The notes beneath the pieces are model-generated. The model did not search any database, was not told the DNA's origin, and was given only the letters and a program-made list of their open reading frames with translations. Positions 1 to 7,137 of a stretch of 17,042 bases of DNA are shown piece after piece. The number at the start of each line of letters is the position of its first letter. Position 1 is the stretch's first letter. The DNA is from Agromyces sp. (GTDB lineage: Bacteria > Actinomycetota > Actinomycetes > Actinomycetales > Microbacteriaceae). Where the stretch lies: assembly GCA_031178025.1 (NCBI GenBank), contig JAPSJU010000018.1, positions 1 to 17,042 on the forward strand. The letters are read 5' to 3'. The translations under genes were made by a program, and so were the position numbers.

Positions 1-776
1 GACGAGACCGCTGCGTCGTTCACTGCCGCGACCTCGTCGATCAGGATCCGCGCCGCCACGGCAGGCATCGCGACCTCGGCGGCCACCGCGAGCGCGCTGA
101 GCTGCGGGTCGCTGAGTCCCTCGCCGAAGAACGCCAGCCGCAGTCCCTCGCGGCTTGGACTGTCGACCCGGACGGATGCCGCGGTGCCGCTGCCGGTCCG
201 CGTCAGGTCCATCCACGGCCCGAAGTCGATCGCCGCATGCACGGCGGCGTCGAGGTGACCGCCGTCCTCCAGGAGCACGCCCTCCGAGTCGACGAGCGCG
301 ATGCCGTGGCCGACGCTCGACGTGAGGTGCCGGAGCAGATCCGGCAATCCGTCCGCGTGGTACTCGATCGACTGCGCGACCTTGCGCACGTATCGCAGGG
401 TGAGCGCGTCCCGGGCCTCGAGCAGCTGCCAGCAGGCCTTCGCGAGTGCCATCGGCCTGTCCGCGTGCAGCAGCGTGAGTCGCAGCCGTTCCGCCAGGGC
501 TCGGGTGCCGGGGCCGAACGCGTCAGCGGCAGGCACGGCGAGGGCTCGGAAGCCGCGGTCCCGCGTGCGCCGGACGAGCGCATCCTGCTGCCACGGCGTC
601 TCGGGCGGCGCGGTGATCAGGATCGCGAGGCGGTCCTCGCCCGTCGATGGCAACTCCGCCTCGGTGGATTCGACGACCACGTCGGTCCACGCCGCATCGG
701 CCGGCCCGGCGATGAGACGGAGGCCGCCGTTCTCCGGATGGGCGAGGAGCGCGCCCAGCCGCAGTTGCTCGCTCAT
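1..776 (-). CDS. PucR-type transcriptional regulator (3' part beyond window)
   Basis: Starts at ATG 776 and stays open through base 1, so about 258 N-terminal residues are visible and the C-terminus is cut off by the window edge. The first ~140 residues resemble the N-terminal PucR ligand-sensing domain (a hydrophobic LRLIAGPAD strand, then an acidic stretch and an AILITAPP strand near residues 50-57). They are followed by a GAF/GGDEF-like middle part (IALVDSEGVLLEDGG near residue 160). The C-terminal PucR-type helix-turn-helix expected in this family would lie outside the window, so DNA binding is not shown here. The start overlaps the stop of the DUF917 gene upstream in an ATGA, with GAGGTG just before it, which suggests translational coupling. 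PucR-family proteins usually regulate purine, allantoin or amino-acid catabolism. As last gene of the permease-hydantoinase-DUF917 operon it is the obvious candidate regulator. Another CdaR/PucR-like subfamily is possible. Confidence 0.72.
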   Translation of the reverse strand, partial: MSEQLRLGALLAHPENGGLRLIAGPADAAWTDVVVESTEAELPSTGEDRLAILITAPPETPWQQDALVRRTRDRGFRALAVPAADAFGPGTRALAERLRLTLLHADRPMALAKACWQLLEARDALTLRYVRKVAQSIEYHADGLPDLLRHLTSSVGHGIALVDSEGVLLEDGGHLDAAVHAAIDFGPWMDLTRTGSGTAASVRVDSPSREGLRLAFFGEGLSDPQLSALAVAAEVAMPAVAARILIDEVAAVNDAAVS

Positions 777-1810
777 GGCACCTCGTCCAGCCCGGCCAGT
801 CCGTATGCGGAGGGAGCGACGTGCCGGGTCCGCTCGGGACGTCCGGTCCACCAGGCGGGCGCGGGAAGCTCGATGACCGCGACGTTCCGCGCCATGGTGA
901 GTTCGGTCGCCTCGAGGATGTCGCGCGACACGGCATCGAGCACCACGATGATCGAGGGCGCGGATGCCTCGAGCCGTCCATCGGTCATGAAGGCGAGGGT
1001 CTCCGAGCGCACGATCAACCGGTGCACCTGGCCCTCGGCGCCGCGGAACTGCACGGCCGTGACGTGTGCGTCCCGTGCATCCGGGTCGACGGCTCCGATG
1101 CGGCCCTGACCGAGGAGACGGCCGCCGATGGCGTCGGCGAGTTCGGGGAGGGGAGCCGCGGCCGCGGCGTCGAACGCGGCGCCCAGTTCGAGCGCTCGTG
1201 CCGCGTTCCCGATGATGGAATGCTCGAGCAGGTCGCCGACCGTGAAGCCGGCGAACACCGTGCCGCCCGTGCCGCCGGCCTGGATCGTCGCCGCACGGAT
1301 GACCCGTTCGATGTCCGGTGGACGATCGGTCTGCACGAGCATGACGCCGCCGGCACCGGTATCGCAGGCGGCGATGACGCCGGGGACCCCATCGACGAGC
1401 AGTGACATCTGGTCGAGGCCGGGAACCGCCCGGCCGGTGAGATCGGCATCCACGATGGTGCGGGTGCCTGCGAACAGGAACGGCGTCAGCCCGTTGAGGC
1501 CGCCGCCCTCGAGCGAGCAGACCACGGGCACGTCGTGACCGAGCCAGCGCTCCGCCGCCTCGACGAGGCGCGCGAACGGCGCGTCGCCGGGCAGGCGCTC
1601 GCCGAGCAGCATCGTGGATCCGACGAACGCGGCCCCGAGGCACGGCAGTGAAGGATCGAGTTCATCGACGTCGTACAGTTCGATGGGCCAGGCGCCGGCA
1701 TCCGCGAGCACCAGCTCGAGCATGGTGGGCGTACCTCCGCCGCCCGAGCCGAGCAGCGAGAACCCCCGTGCCAGCGCGCCCAGCTGTCCGCGCTCGAGAG
1801 TCCTCGCCAT
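773..1810 (-). CDS. Divergent DUF917 (S-Me-THD-like) protein, third copy
   Basis: 345 aa, the right length for DUF917 (Pfam PF06032, as I recall renamed after S-methyl-thiohydantoin desulfurase). The N-terminal Gly-rich loop is present (GSGGGG at 21-26) and so is an EGGGLN motif (101-106), so homology to the two upstream paralogues is clear. Many residues shared by those two are changed: GGDPY becomes GGTPT (25-29), MGAPTVM becomes VGSTMLL (63-69), DADGMGRAFPEL becomes DADLTGRAVPGL (121-132), SFQNE is replaced by VRSET around 267-271, and EPITTEGLRYGQRV has no equivalent (298-310 region). It may be a non-catalytic partner or have a different substrate. It starts 9 bases after the stop of the previous gene without a clear Shine-Dalgarno. 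A TAGGCT hexamer 6 nt before the ATG suggests an additional leaderless start. Catalytic competence is unproven. Confidence 0.85.
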   Translation of the reverse strand: MARTLERGQLGALARGFSLLGSGGGGTPTMLELVLADAGAWPIELYDVDELDPSLPCLGAAFVGSTMLLGERLPGDAPFARLVEAAERWLGHDVPVVCSLEGGGLNGLTPFLFAGTRTIVDADLTGRAVPGLDQMSLLVDGVPGVIAACDTGAGGVMLVQTDRPPDIERVIRAATIQAGGTGGTVFAGFTVGDLLEHSIIGNAARALELGAAFDAAAAAPLPELADAIGGRLLGQGRIGAVDPDARDAHVTAVQFRGAEGQVHRLIVRSETLAFMTDGRLEASAPSIIVVLDAVSRDILEATELTMARNVAVIELPAPAWWTGRPERTRHVAPSAYGLAGLDEVP

Positions 1811-1822
1811 CCCGCAAGCCTA
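1811..1822 (-). promoter_or_regulatory. Leaderless -10 element for third DUF917 gene, built on a stop codon
   Basis: On the minus strand TAGGCT (1822-1817) is followed by exactly 6 nt and then ATG 1810. The TAG is the stop codon of the upstream DUF917 gene. This matches the TANNNT-plus-about-6-nt layout seen at five other starts in the window, and no Shine-Dalgarno is visible before this ATG. No convincing -35 is seen, so promoter activity is inference. Confidence 0.45.
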
Positions 1823-2917
1823 GGCGCGCGTCTCCACCGGTACGAACTCCTCCGTCAAGCCGAAGGCGGAGGGGCCGAATGCCGCGAGCGCCCCGGGGGT
1901 GCGCATCATCTCGGGTGTCGAGATGCCGAGCACGCGGACGCGCTGCCCGTAGCGGAGGCCCTCCGTGGTGATCGGCTCGGCGGACTCGTGGTCGACGACG
2001 CAGATCAGGTCCGGGACGATCGCCACGACGCGGCCGCCCCGGCGGGCGATCAGGTTCTCGTTCTGGAAGGAGATCTCGAACGTCTCGCCGTTCGCAGGAT
2101 CGAGCGGGGAGATGACCGCGCGGCCCTTCGCGAACCCGTCCGTCGTGCGCCGCTCGACGTCGGTCACCTTGCCGACGAAGAGGTCGCGCACGTGCGAATA
2201 GAGCGTGGGCGCCAGCGTGTCGGCGATGGCGTCGAAGGGTGAGCGGTGCGCTTCGCGAGCGAGCCGGATGGCACGACCGAGGGCGAGCGCCATCGACATC
2301 GTGCGCGGCACGGCGGTGCGCCGCACGTCGGCGCCGCTCATCGCGTACTCGGCGATGTGTCCGACGCCGCCCAGCCGGATGGTGATGCCGCGCGCGAGCC
2401 ATTCCATCTGGCGGTCGTCGTCCCCGGTGTCGATGATCACCCGCTCGCCCCGCTCACCCGCCAGGGCGAGCGGGGAGCCGTGCACGCCGTACACCGCGAA
2501 CGTCTCCATCGAGAGCTCGGGGAAGGCGCGTCCCATGCCGTCGGCGTCGACGACCGGGAGGCCGGTCTCCGCGGCGACGACGAGGGGGATCATCGAGTTG
2601 ATGCCGCCGCACTCGATCGGCATCGTCGCATCTGCCCGCCTGCCCAGGTGCGCCTCGAGCGTGCGCAGAGCCAGCGTCGGCTCCGTGCCGGCCGGGATCT
2701 TCTCGATCATCACCGTGGGTGCGCCCATCTGGGCGGTCGGGATGACGAAGAGGTCGTCGGCCAGCTCGTCCGGGTCGAGGACGGTGATCGATCGTTCTCC
2801 GAGCACCCGCTCGACGAGCATCTTGCCGATGTACGGATCGCCGCCGCCCCCCGTGCCGAGCAGGGTGGCCCCGCGGGCGAGGTCGGGGAGGTCGCCCGCG
2901 GTCAGCTGCCAGCTCAT
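1820..2917 (-). CDS. DUF917 (S-Me-THD-like) protein, second copy
   Basis: 365 aa, a complete DUF917-family protein. Motifs in order: GTGGGGDPYI (21-30), MGAPTVMIEKIP (64-75), ECGGINSMIP (102-111), DADGMGRAFPEL (124-135), SFQNENLI (283-290), EPITTEGLRYGQRV (314-327). All are shared nearly word for word with the neighbouring copy at 2914-4029, so these two probably share chemistry. Family members commonly sit next to hydantoinase/oxoprolinase genes. One characterised member, as I recall, is an S-methyl-thiohydantoin desulfurase of ergothioneine breakdown. The substrate here is unknown. The protein has no signal peptide or membrane segment and is probably cytoplasmic. Its ATG overlaps the stop of the upstream gene by 4 bases (ATGA), indicating coupled translation and perhaps a hetero-oligomer. 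Confidence 0.92.
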   Translation of the reverse strand: MSWQLTAGDLPDLARGATLLGTGGGGDPYIGKMLVERVLGERSITVLDPDELADDLFVIPTAQMGAPTVMIEKIPAGTEPTLALRTLEAHLGRRADATMPIECGGINSMIPLVVAAETGLPVVDADGMGRAFPELSMETFAVYGVHGSPLALAGERGERVIIDTGDDDRQMEWLARGITIRLGGVGHIAEYAMSGADVRRTAVPRTMSMALALGRAIRLAREAHRSPFDAIADTLAPTLYSHVRDLFVGKVTDVERRTTDGFAKGRAVISPLDPANGETFEISFQNENLIARRGGRVVAIVPDLICVVDHESAEPITTEGLRYGQRVRVLGISTPEMMRTPGALAAFGPSAFGLTEEFVPVETRA

Positions 2918-4029
2918 GCGGCGGTCTCGCCCAGCGCAGCGGTGGTCGGCGTGTCGTGCAGCTCGACGGCGCCGTCGTAGCGGTGCGCCGGGATGTCGTA
3001 GCCGAAGTACCCCGGTCCCACCATGGCGAGCGCGTCGGGCGAGTGCCAGCGCTCGTCGCTCGGCGCGCTGATGATCCGTACCCGCTGTCCGTAGCGGAGC
3101 CCTTCGGTGGTGATGGGCTCACCCGAGTCGTGCTCGAGCACCATGATGAGGTCGGGGGTGGTCGCGAGCGTCCGTCCGGCCGCCTCCGCGATGAGGTGCT
3201 CGTTCTGGAACGACAGGGTGACGGCGCCATCCGTGCCCTCGACGCGGGCACTGCCGCGCGCGAAGCCGGTCGTCGTCGCGCGCTGGACGTCGACGACCTT
3301 CCCGGCGAAGAGCTCCCGGCCGCCGAGCAACTGCACCGTGCGTTGCACCGGGTCCGCCTTCTCGTGACGCGCCCCGGTGATCGTCCGTCCGATCTCGATG
3401 CAGCGTGAGAGCGAGGCCGGAACCAGCGCCTCGCGCGCCTGCGCGCCGGACATCGGGAATCCCGAGATCATGACGGAGCATCCCATCTCGACGCAGGCGA
3501 CGCGGGCGATGCGTTCCGTCCAGCTGTTGTCGACGGTCTGCAGCACTCCGGTGTTGCCCTTCTCGTCGCTGAACGCCAGCGGCGACGCCGTCACGCCGTA
3601 CAACGTCGGCAGCACCATCTGCAGCTCCGGGAAGGCGCGTCCCATCCCGTCGGCGTCGAGCAGGGGCAGTCCGAGCGCCGCGGCAGCGGCGACGGGGATG
3701 GTCGAGTTCACCCCGCCCACCTCGGCGCAGGCGATGTGCGTGACGGGACGGCCGAGGTAGGCGCCGAGTGCGTGCACCGGGGCGACGACCTCGTCGAGGC
3801 TCGGAAGCTTCTCGACCATCACCGTCGGCGCGCCCATCATGGCGACGGTCAGTACGACGGCGTCGTCGGGCACCTCGGCGAGGGTGACGACGGTCACGTC
3901 GCCGTGCCGGCGAAGCGCCTCCGTCGCGAGCAGGGCGCCGATGTACGGATCTCCGCCGCCGCCGGTGCCGAGCACTGCGGCGCCTCGAGCGAGGTCTGGG
4001 ATCTGCCCTGCGGTGATCGTCCAGCTCAT
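2914..4029 (-). CDS. DUF917 (S-Me-THD-like) protein, first copy
   Basis: 371 aa. It has the same motif order as the second copy: GTGGGGDPYI (21-30), MGAPTVMVEKLP (65-76), AEVGGVNSTIP (102-112), DADGMGRAFPEL (125-136), SFQNEHLI (273-280), EPITTEGLRYGQRV (304-317). The C-terminal ~40 residues differ from the second copy and are longer. An insertion with two Cys (VACVEMGC, 177-184) replaces VxxRGITIRLGG-like sequence in copy two, so the pocket may differ. The start lies one base from the hydantoinase stop. Together with the hydantoinase and permease this supports a role in metabolism of an imported cyclic amide. I cannot tell from sequence whether it hydrolyses, desulfurises or carboxylates its substrate. 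Confidence 0.92.
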   Translation of the reverse strand: MSWTITAGQIPDLARGAAVLGTGGGGDPYIGALLATEALRRHGDVTVVTLAEVPDDAVVLTVAMMGAPTVMVEKLPSLDEVVAPVHALGAYLGRPVTHIACAEVGGVNSTIPVAAAAALGLPLLDADGMGRAFPELQMVLPTLYGVTASPLAFSDEKGNTGVLQTVDNSWTERIARVACVEMGCSVMISGFPMSGAQAREALVPASLSRCIEIGRTITGARHEKADPVQRTVQLLGGRELFAGKVVDVQRATTTGFARGSARVEGTDGAVTLSFQNEHLIAEAAGRTLATTPDLIMVLEHDSGEPITTEGLRYGQRVRIISAPSDERWHSPDALAMVGPGYFGYDIPAHRYDGAVELHDTPTTAALGETAA

Positions 4030-4030
4030 C

Positions 4031-5578
4031 TCACGCCCCCATGTCCAGGTCGCCCACGGCCTTCACGCGGATGCGCGTGGCGTTCCCGGGAAGGTATGGG
4101 ATGGGCACCTCGTCGAAGTCGACGATGGCGACCGACTGCGGAGCGGCGCCCGCGGCGATCGCCTTGTCGACCGCTTCGGCACGCACCTCGGCGAGCGCGT
4201 GCTCGCGGCGGCCGGGTTCGATGGCGTAGACCTTGTCGATCTCGCCCCCCACCTGTGCGATGGAGGCGCCGATGGCGTTGGCGACGGCGTAGTTCTCGGG
4301 TCGGTGCACCTGCCCGAAGAGCGGCAGTTCCTCCGGCAGCAGGATCGATCCGCCGCCCACCGCGACGACGGGAATGGGCTCGGGGGAGGTGCGCATGCGG
4401 TCGACCGCCTCGGCCACCCGCTCGGCGATCCGGTCGAGTACCCGCTGCACGAGTGCGGGATCGAGGTGCGCCACCTTCGAGGCATCGCCGACGTCGGCGC
4501 GACCGGCCGCCACCGCGATGTCCGTCGCCGTGAGGGTCGAGCCGCCGAAGACCAGGGCCTCGGTGGTGAGCCGGTATCCGACGGAGTCGGGGCCGACCTC
4601 ACCGGTCTCGACGTCGACGATGCTTCCCCCTCCGATGCCGATCGAGAGGACGTCGGGCATGCGGAAGTTGGTCCTCACGCCCGCGACCTTGACCTCGTTG
4701 GACGTCTCGCGGGGAAATCCGTTGATGAGCAGGCCGATGTCCGCCGTCGTTCCGCCGACGTCGACGACGGCGCACGTCTCGAGCCCGCTCGTCAGTGCCG
4801 CCCCACGCATCGAGTTCGTCGGTCCCGAGGCGAACGTGGCCACGGGATAGAGGCGGACGTAGTCCTCGTCCATCAGGGTGCCGTCGTTCTGGCTGAGGAA
4901 GATGGGTGCCTCGATGCCCTGCCTGCGCACGGCCGCGGTGAGGCCGTCCACGATCTCCGAAGCGAGCTCCCGCAGCGCCGCGTTGATGATCGTGGCGTTC
5001 TCCCGCTCGAGCAGGCCGATGCGGCCGATCTCGTGCGAGAGCGAGATCGCGACGTCGGGCCCGAGCTCCTCGGCGAGGATGCGGGCGGCTTCGACCTCCA
5101 GGTCGTGGTTCACCGGGCTGAACACCGCAGAGATCGCGACGGAACGGATGCCGCCGGCCTTCATGTCCGCTGCGTGCGCGCGCAGTTCGTCGGGATCGAG
5201 CGGCGAGATCGGTCGACCGTCGAACTCGTAACCGCCGTGGGCGAGGTAGCTCTTCGCACTGATCGCCTCGACGAGCGCCTCCGGCCAGTCGATGAGCGGG
5301 GGCAGCGCCTTGGTGGCGGGCAGGCCGAGGCGCAGCGCCGCGGTCGGCGCCAGGCGCTTCGCCTGCACGAGCGCGTTGATGAAGTGCGTCGTGCCGATCA
5401 TGACCGCCTCGATGTCGGCGCCGGCGAAGTCGTGCCCCGATCTGAGATCCTCGATCGCGTGGACGATGCCGCTCGTGACGTCCGGGGTGGTCGAGTGCTT
5501 CACGCCCGCGAGGACGCGCGTCCCCTCCATGAGCACTGCGTCGGTGTTGGTGCCGCCGACGTCGATACCGATATGCAT
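4031..5578 (-). CDS. Hydantoinase/oxoprolinase family protein (short form)
   Basis: 515 aa. It has the actin-like ATPase fold motifs of HyuA/oxoprolinase proteins: N-terminal IGIDVGGTNTDAV phosphate loop (3-15), IGTTHFINAL (61-70), LSQNDG (228-233), ASGPTNS (250-256), a second phosphate loop VDVGGTTADI (272-281), IGIGGG (313-318) and VAVGGGSIL (405-413). Characterised relatives use ATP to open hydantoin or 5-oxoproline rings. Full HyuA subunits are longer (about 650-700 aa) and pair with HyuB. Here the C-terminal extension and any hyuB gene are missing, and DUF917 genes follow directly. A short HyuA form beside DUF917 is a recurring arrangement from general knowledge of the family. The start ATG 5578 has an AGAAGGCGAG-type ribosome site. 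It is the second gene of the operon after the permease. Confidence 0.92.
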   Translation of the reverse strand: MHIGIDVGGTNTDAVLMEGTRVLAGVKHSTTPDVTSGIVHAIEDLRSGHDFAGADIEAVMIGTTHFINALVQAKRLAPTAALRLGLPATKALPPLIDWPEALVEAISAKSYLAHGGYEFDGRPISPLDPDELRAHAADMKAGGIRSVAISAVFSPVNHDLEVEAARILAEELGPDVAISLSHEIGRIGLLERENATIINAALRELASEIVDGLTAAVRRQGIEAPIFLSQNDGTLMDEDYVRLYPVATFASGPTNSMRGAALTSGLETCAVVDVGGTTADIGLLINGFPRETSNEVKVAGVRTNFRMPDVLSIGIGGGSIVDVETGEVGPDSVGYRLTTEALVFGGSTLTATDIAVAAGRADVGDASKVAHLDPALVQRVLDRIAERVAEAVDRMRTSPEPIPVVAVGGGSILLPEELPLFGQVHRPENYAVANAIGASIAQVGGEIDKVYAIEPGRREHALAEVRAEAVDKAIAAGAAPQSVAIVDFDEVPIPYLPGNATRIRVKAVGDLDMGA

Positions 5579-5593
5579 GCTTCTCGCCTTCTG

Positions 5594-5628
5594 GTGGTGC
5601 GTGGTGCGTGGTGCCGGGTGCGTGGTGC
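5594..5628. repeat. Tandem heptanucleotide repeat GTGGTGC between permease and hydantoinase
   Basis: On the plus strand five contiguous 7-bp units: GTGGTGC three times (5594-5614), CGGGTGC (5615-5621) and GTGGTGC (5622-5628), followed by a decayed AGGGTTGC. The array fills much of the 66-bp gap between the permease stop and the hydantoinase start, and sits about 15 nt upstream of the hydantoinase start. Such arrays can change copy number by slippage, and any effect on translation is speculative. Confidence 0.85.
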
Positions 5629-5644
5629 AGGGTTGCCGACGAGG

Positions 5645-6982
5645 TCAGGCCGCGACGGGTGCTTCGCTCTGCTCGGGCTGGACGGTGCGGGCCGAGCCGA
5701 CGCCCCGCACCCATCCGAGCTTGCCGGCGATGATGTACAGCGCCATCGACACGATGAGGGAGAGCACCGGCGGGATGCCCCAGGTCACGAAGTACCCGAC
5801 GAGGGCGGATGCGAGCCAGATCACGATGGTCGCCGGCACGATGCGAGGCGCCGTCGCCGGGAGTCGTCCTGATTCGCGGGTGGCCTCGAGTTCGCCCCTC
5901 CAGCGCTTCACGACGAAGTACTCCGCCACCATGATCCCCGCGATCGGGGGGAATGCGACGCCGAGGATGATGAGGAACTCGGTGAACTGCCCGAGGATGC
6001 CGGCGGCCGCGAGGATCGAACCCACCACGCCGAGCACGATCGTGGTCGTGACGCGGTGCAGGTTGCGGTTGAAGGCCGTGGAGATGAAGTTGACGAGACC
6101 GAGCGTGGAGGAGTAGAGGTTCCAGTCGTTGATCTTCAGCGTGCCGGTGATCACGATGATGAGTCCGACGAACCCGATCGACGACGTGACGATCGCGACG
6201 ATGTTGCCGGATGCCGCGGCGTGCGCGAGCAGTACCCCGGCGAGGCCGATCACGAACTCGCCGAGGCTGACGCCCACGACGGTCTGCTTGATCACGTCGG
6301 CCCTCGAGCGATTGAACCGGGTCATGTCGGCGGTGATGATCGCTCCGACGATGAGGCCGCCGGCGACGATGCCGGTGCCGGCCCACACGCTCATCGTGGG
6401 GCCCGGCGCGGGGCCGGTCAGGAGCTCGCCGAGGTCGTGCTTGGTGAGCTCGCTGATGATCGACCAGCCGACGAGGATCAGGAAGAGCGGCACCGTGATG
6501 TTGGCGAGCCACTGCATGCCCTTGAAGCCGAACGCGACGATCGCGGTGACGGCGAGGCCGAAGATGAGGCTCCATGCCCAGGCGGGCATGACCCCGGGCA
6601 TCAGCGCGTCGAGGGATTCGGCGGAGATCGCGCTCTGGATGCCGAACCAGCCGATCAGGCTGATGCCGATCGCGAGGCCGACGAGGGACGCACCGACCTC
6701 CCCGAAGCCGGTCCATCGCGCGAGGAGGGCCGTGTTCAGCCCCTCCTTCTGCCCGATGATCCCGACGACGCACATGATCACCTCGAGGATGATGGAACCG
6801 AAGAGCAGGGCGAGGAACGCCTCTCCGAAGGTCATGCTGTACCCGAGGGTCGCGCCGAGGAGGAACTGCGAGAGCGCCGAGACCTGGCCGAAGCGCTGCA
6901 CGGCGATGCCGAACCATGGCTTCTGCGCGTCAGGGGTGACACGGGTGAGGGCGAAGTCGTCTGCGTGAGCCAATCGAGCCAT
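5645..6982 (-). CDS. NCS1-family permease (purine/cytosine/hydantoin type, CodB-like)
   Basis: 445 aa, rich in hydrophobic segments consistent with the 12 membrane helices of the NCS1 family. Family-like signatures: an N-terminal W-x-G-I-A-V-Q-R-F-G block followed by a LLGATLGYSM helix (23-50), DMTRFNRS (219-226, compare D-x-TR-[FY] in CodB-like proteins), INDWNLYSS (284-292, compare the asparagine-rich loop of cytosine permeases) and PPIAGIMVAEYFV (345-357). NCS1 carriers import nucleobases, allantoin or hydantoins by cation or proton symport. Position at the head of a hydantoinase-DUF917 operon suggests a hydantoin-like or purine-derived substrate, but specificity cannot be read from sequence. 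The start ATG 6982 is preceded by AGAAGGA at a good distance. The first gene of the operon, it faces a 155-bp divergent control region. Confidence 0.93.
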   Translation of the reverse strand: MARLAHADDFALTRVTPDAQKPWFGIAVQRFGQVSALSQFLLGATLGYSMTFGEAFLALLFGSIILEVIMCVVGIIGQKEGLNTALLARWTGFGEVGASLVGLAIGISLIGWFGIQSAISAESLDALMPGVMPAWAWSLIFGLAVTAIVAFGFKGMQWLANITVPLFLILVGWSIISELTKHDLGELLTGPAPGPTMSVWAGTGIVAGGLIVGAIITADMTRFNRSRADVIKQTVVGVSLGEFVIGLAGVLLAHAAASGNIVAIVTSSIGFVGLIIVITGTLKINDWNLYSSTLGLVNFISTAFNRNLHRVTTTIVLGVVGSILAAAGILGQFTEFLIILGVAFPPIAGIMVAEYFVVKRWRGELEATRESGRLPATAPRIVPATIVIWLASALVGYFVTWGIPPVLSLIVSMALYIIAGKLGWVRGVGSARTVQPEQSEAPVAA

Positions 6983-7018
6983 GAGCGTCCTTCTGGGGTC
7001 GGGGGAGCGGATTCGACC

Positions 7019-7047
7019 ACGTTAATGGTGACGGTCGATCAGGCACA
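7019..7047 (-). promoter_or_regulatory. Candidate promoter of the permease-hydantoinase-DUF917 operon
   Basis: On the minus strand a TAACGT -10-like hexamer (7024-7019) lies 36 nt before the permease ATG, with a weak TGTGCC at the -35 position 17 bp upstream (7047-7042). The -35 overlaps the palindrome at 7036-7067, so a protein bound there could block or assist polymerase. The -35 match is poor and the assignment is tentative. Confidence 0.35.
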
Positions 7048-7067
7048 TGTGCAGAGTGCCCTGATCG
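7036..7067. promoter_or_regulatory. Palindromic candidate operator in divergent intergenic region
   Basis: CGATCAGGCAC (7036-7046) is mirrored by GTGCCCTGATCG (7056-7067), an 11-bp inverted repeat with one bulged C. Nested inside is a perfect 10-bp palindrome GCACATGTGC (7043-7052). A further direct copy of CGATCAGG lies at 7112-7119 just before the methyltransferase. The repeat is between divergent genes and overlaps the proposed permease promoter, so it is a natural binding site for the operon's PucR-like regulator. The word CGATCAGG also occurs inside genes (2047-2054, 6652-6659), so the word alone is not specific; the palindromic arrangement is the evidence. Confidence 0.55.
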
Positions 7068-7126
7068 GAAGATTCGCCCAGCGCATTGCACATTCGATGC
7101 GGCTGGAAGCCCGATCAGGACGGCAG

Positions 7127-7137
7127 TACCGTTGAGC
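7127..7137 (+). promoter_or_regulatory. Leaderless -10 element for methyltransferase gene
   Basis: TACCGT (7127-7132) followed by 5 nt and ATG 7138. It fits the TANNNT-spacer-start pattern of five other genes here and favours ATG 7138 over the TTG at 7132. A CAGGACGG at 7116-7123 would be too far from ATG 7138 to serve as a ribosome site. Confidence 0.5.

Noticed and set aside
3736..4533. Arg/Pro-rich plus-strand frame across the junction of the DUF917 and hydantoinase genes
   Set aside because: It is a shadow frame. Both minus-strand genes have intact motifs across the same bases.
3839..5872. A 677-codon plus-strand open frame opposite the hydantoinase
   Set aside because: It is antisense to a gene with clear family motifs and shows the biased His/Arg/Asp composition of a shadow frame.
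4599..6917. A 772-codon minus-strand frame overlapping permease and hydantoinase
   Set aside because: It is a frame-shifted read of both real genes, Arg/His-rich and without domains.
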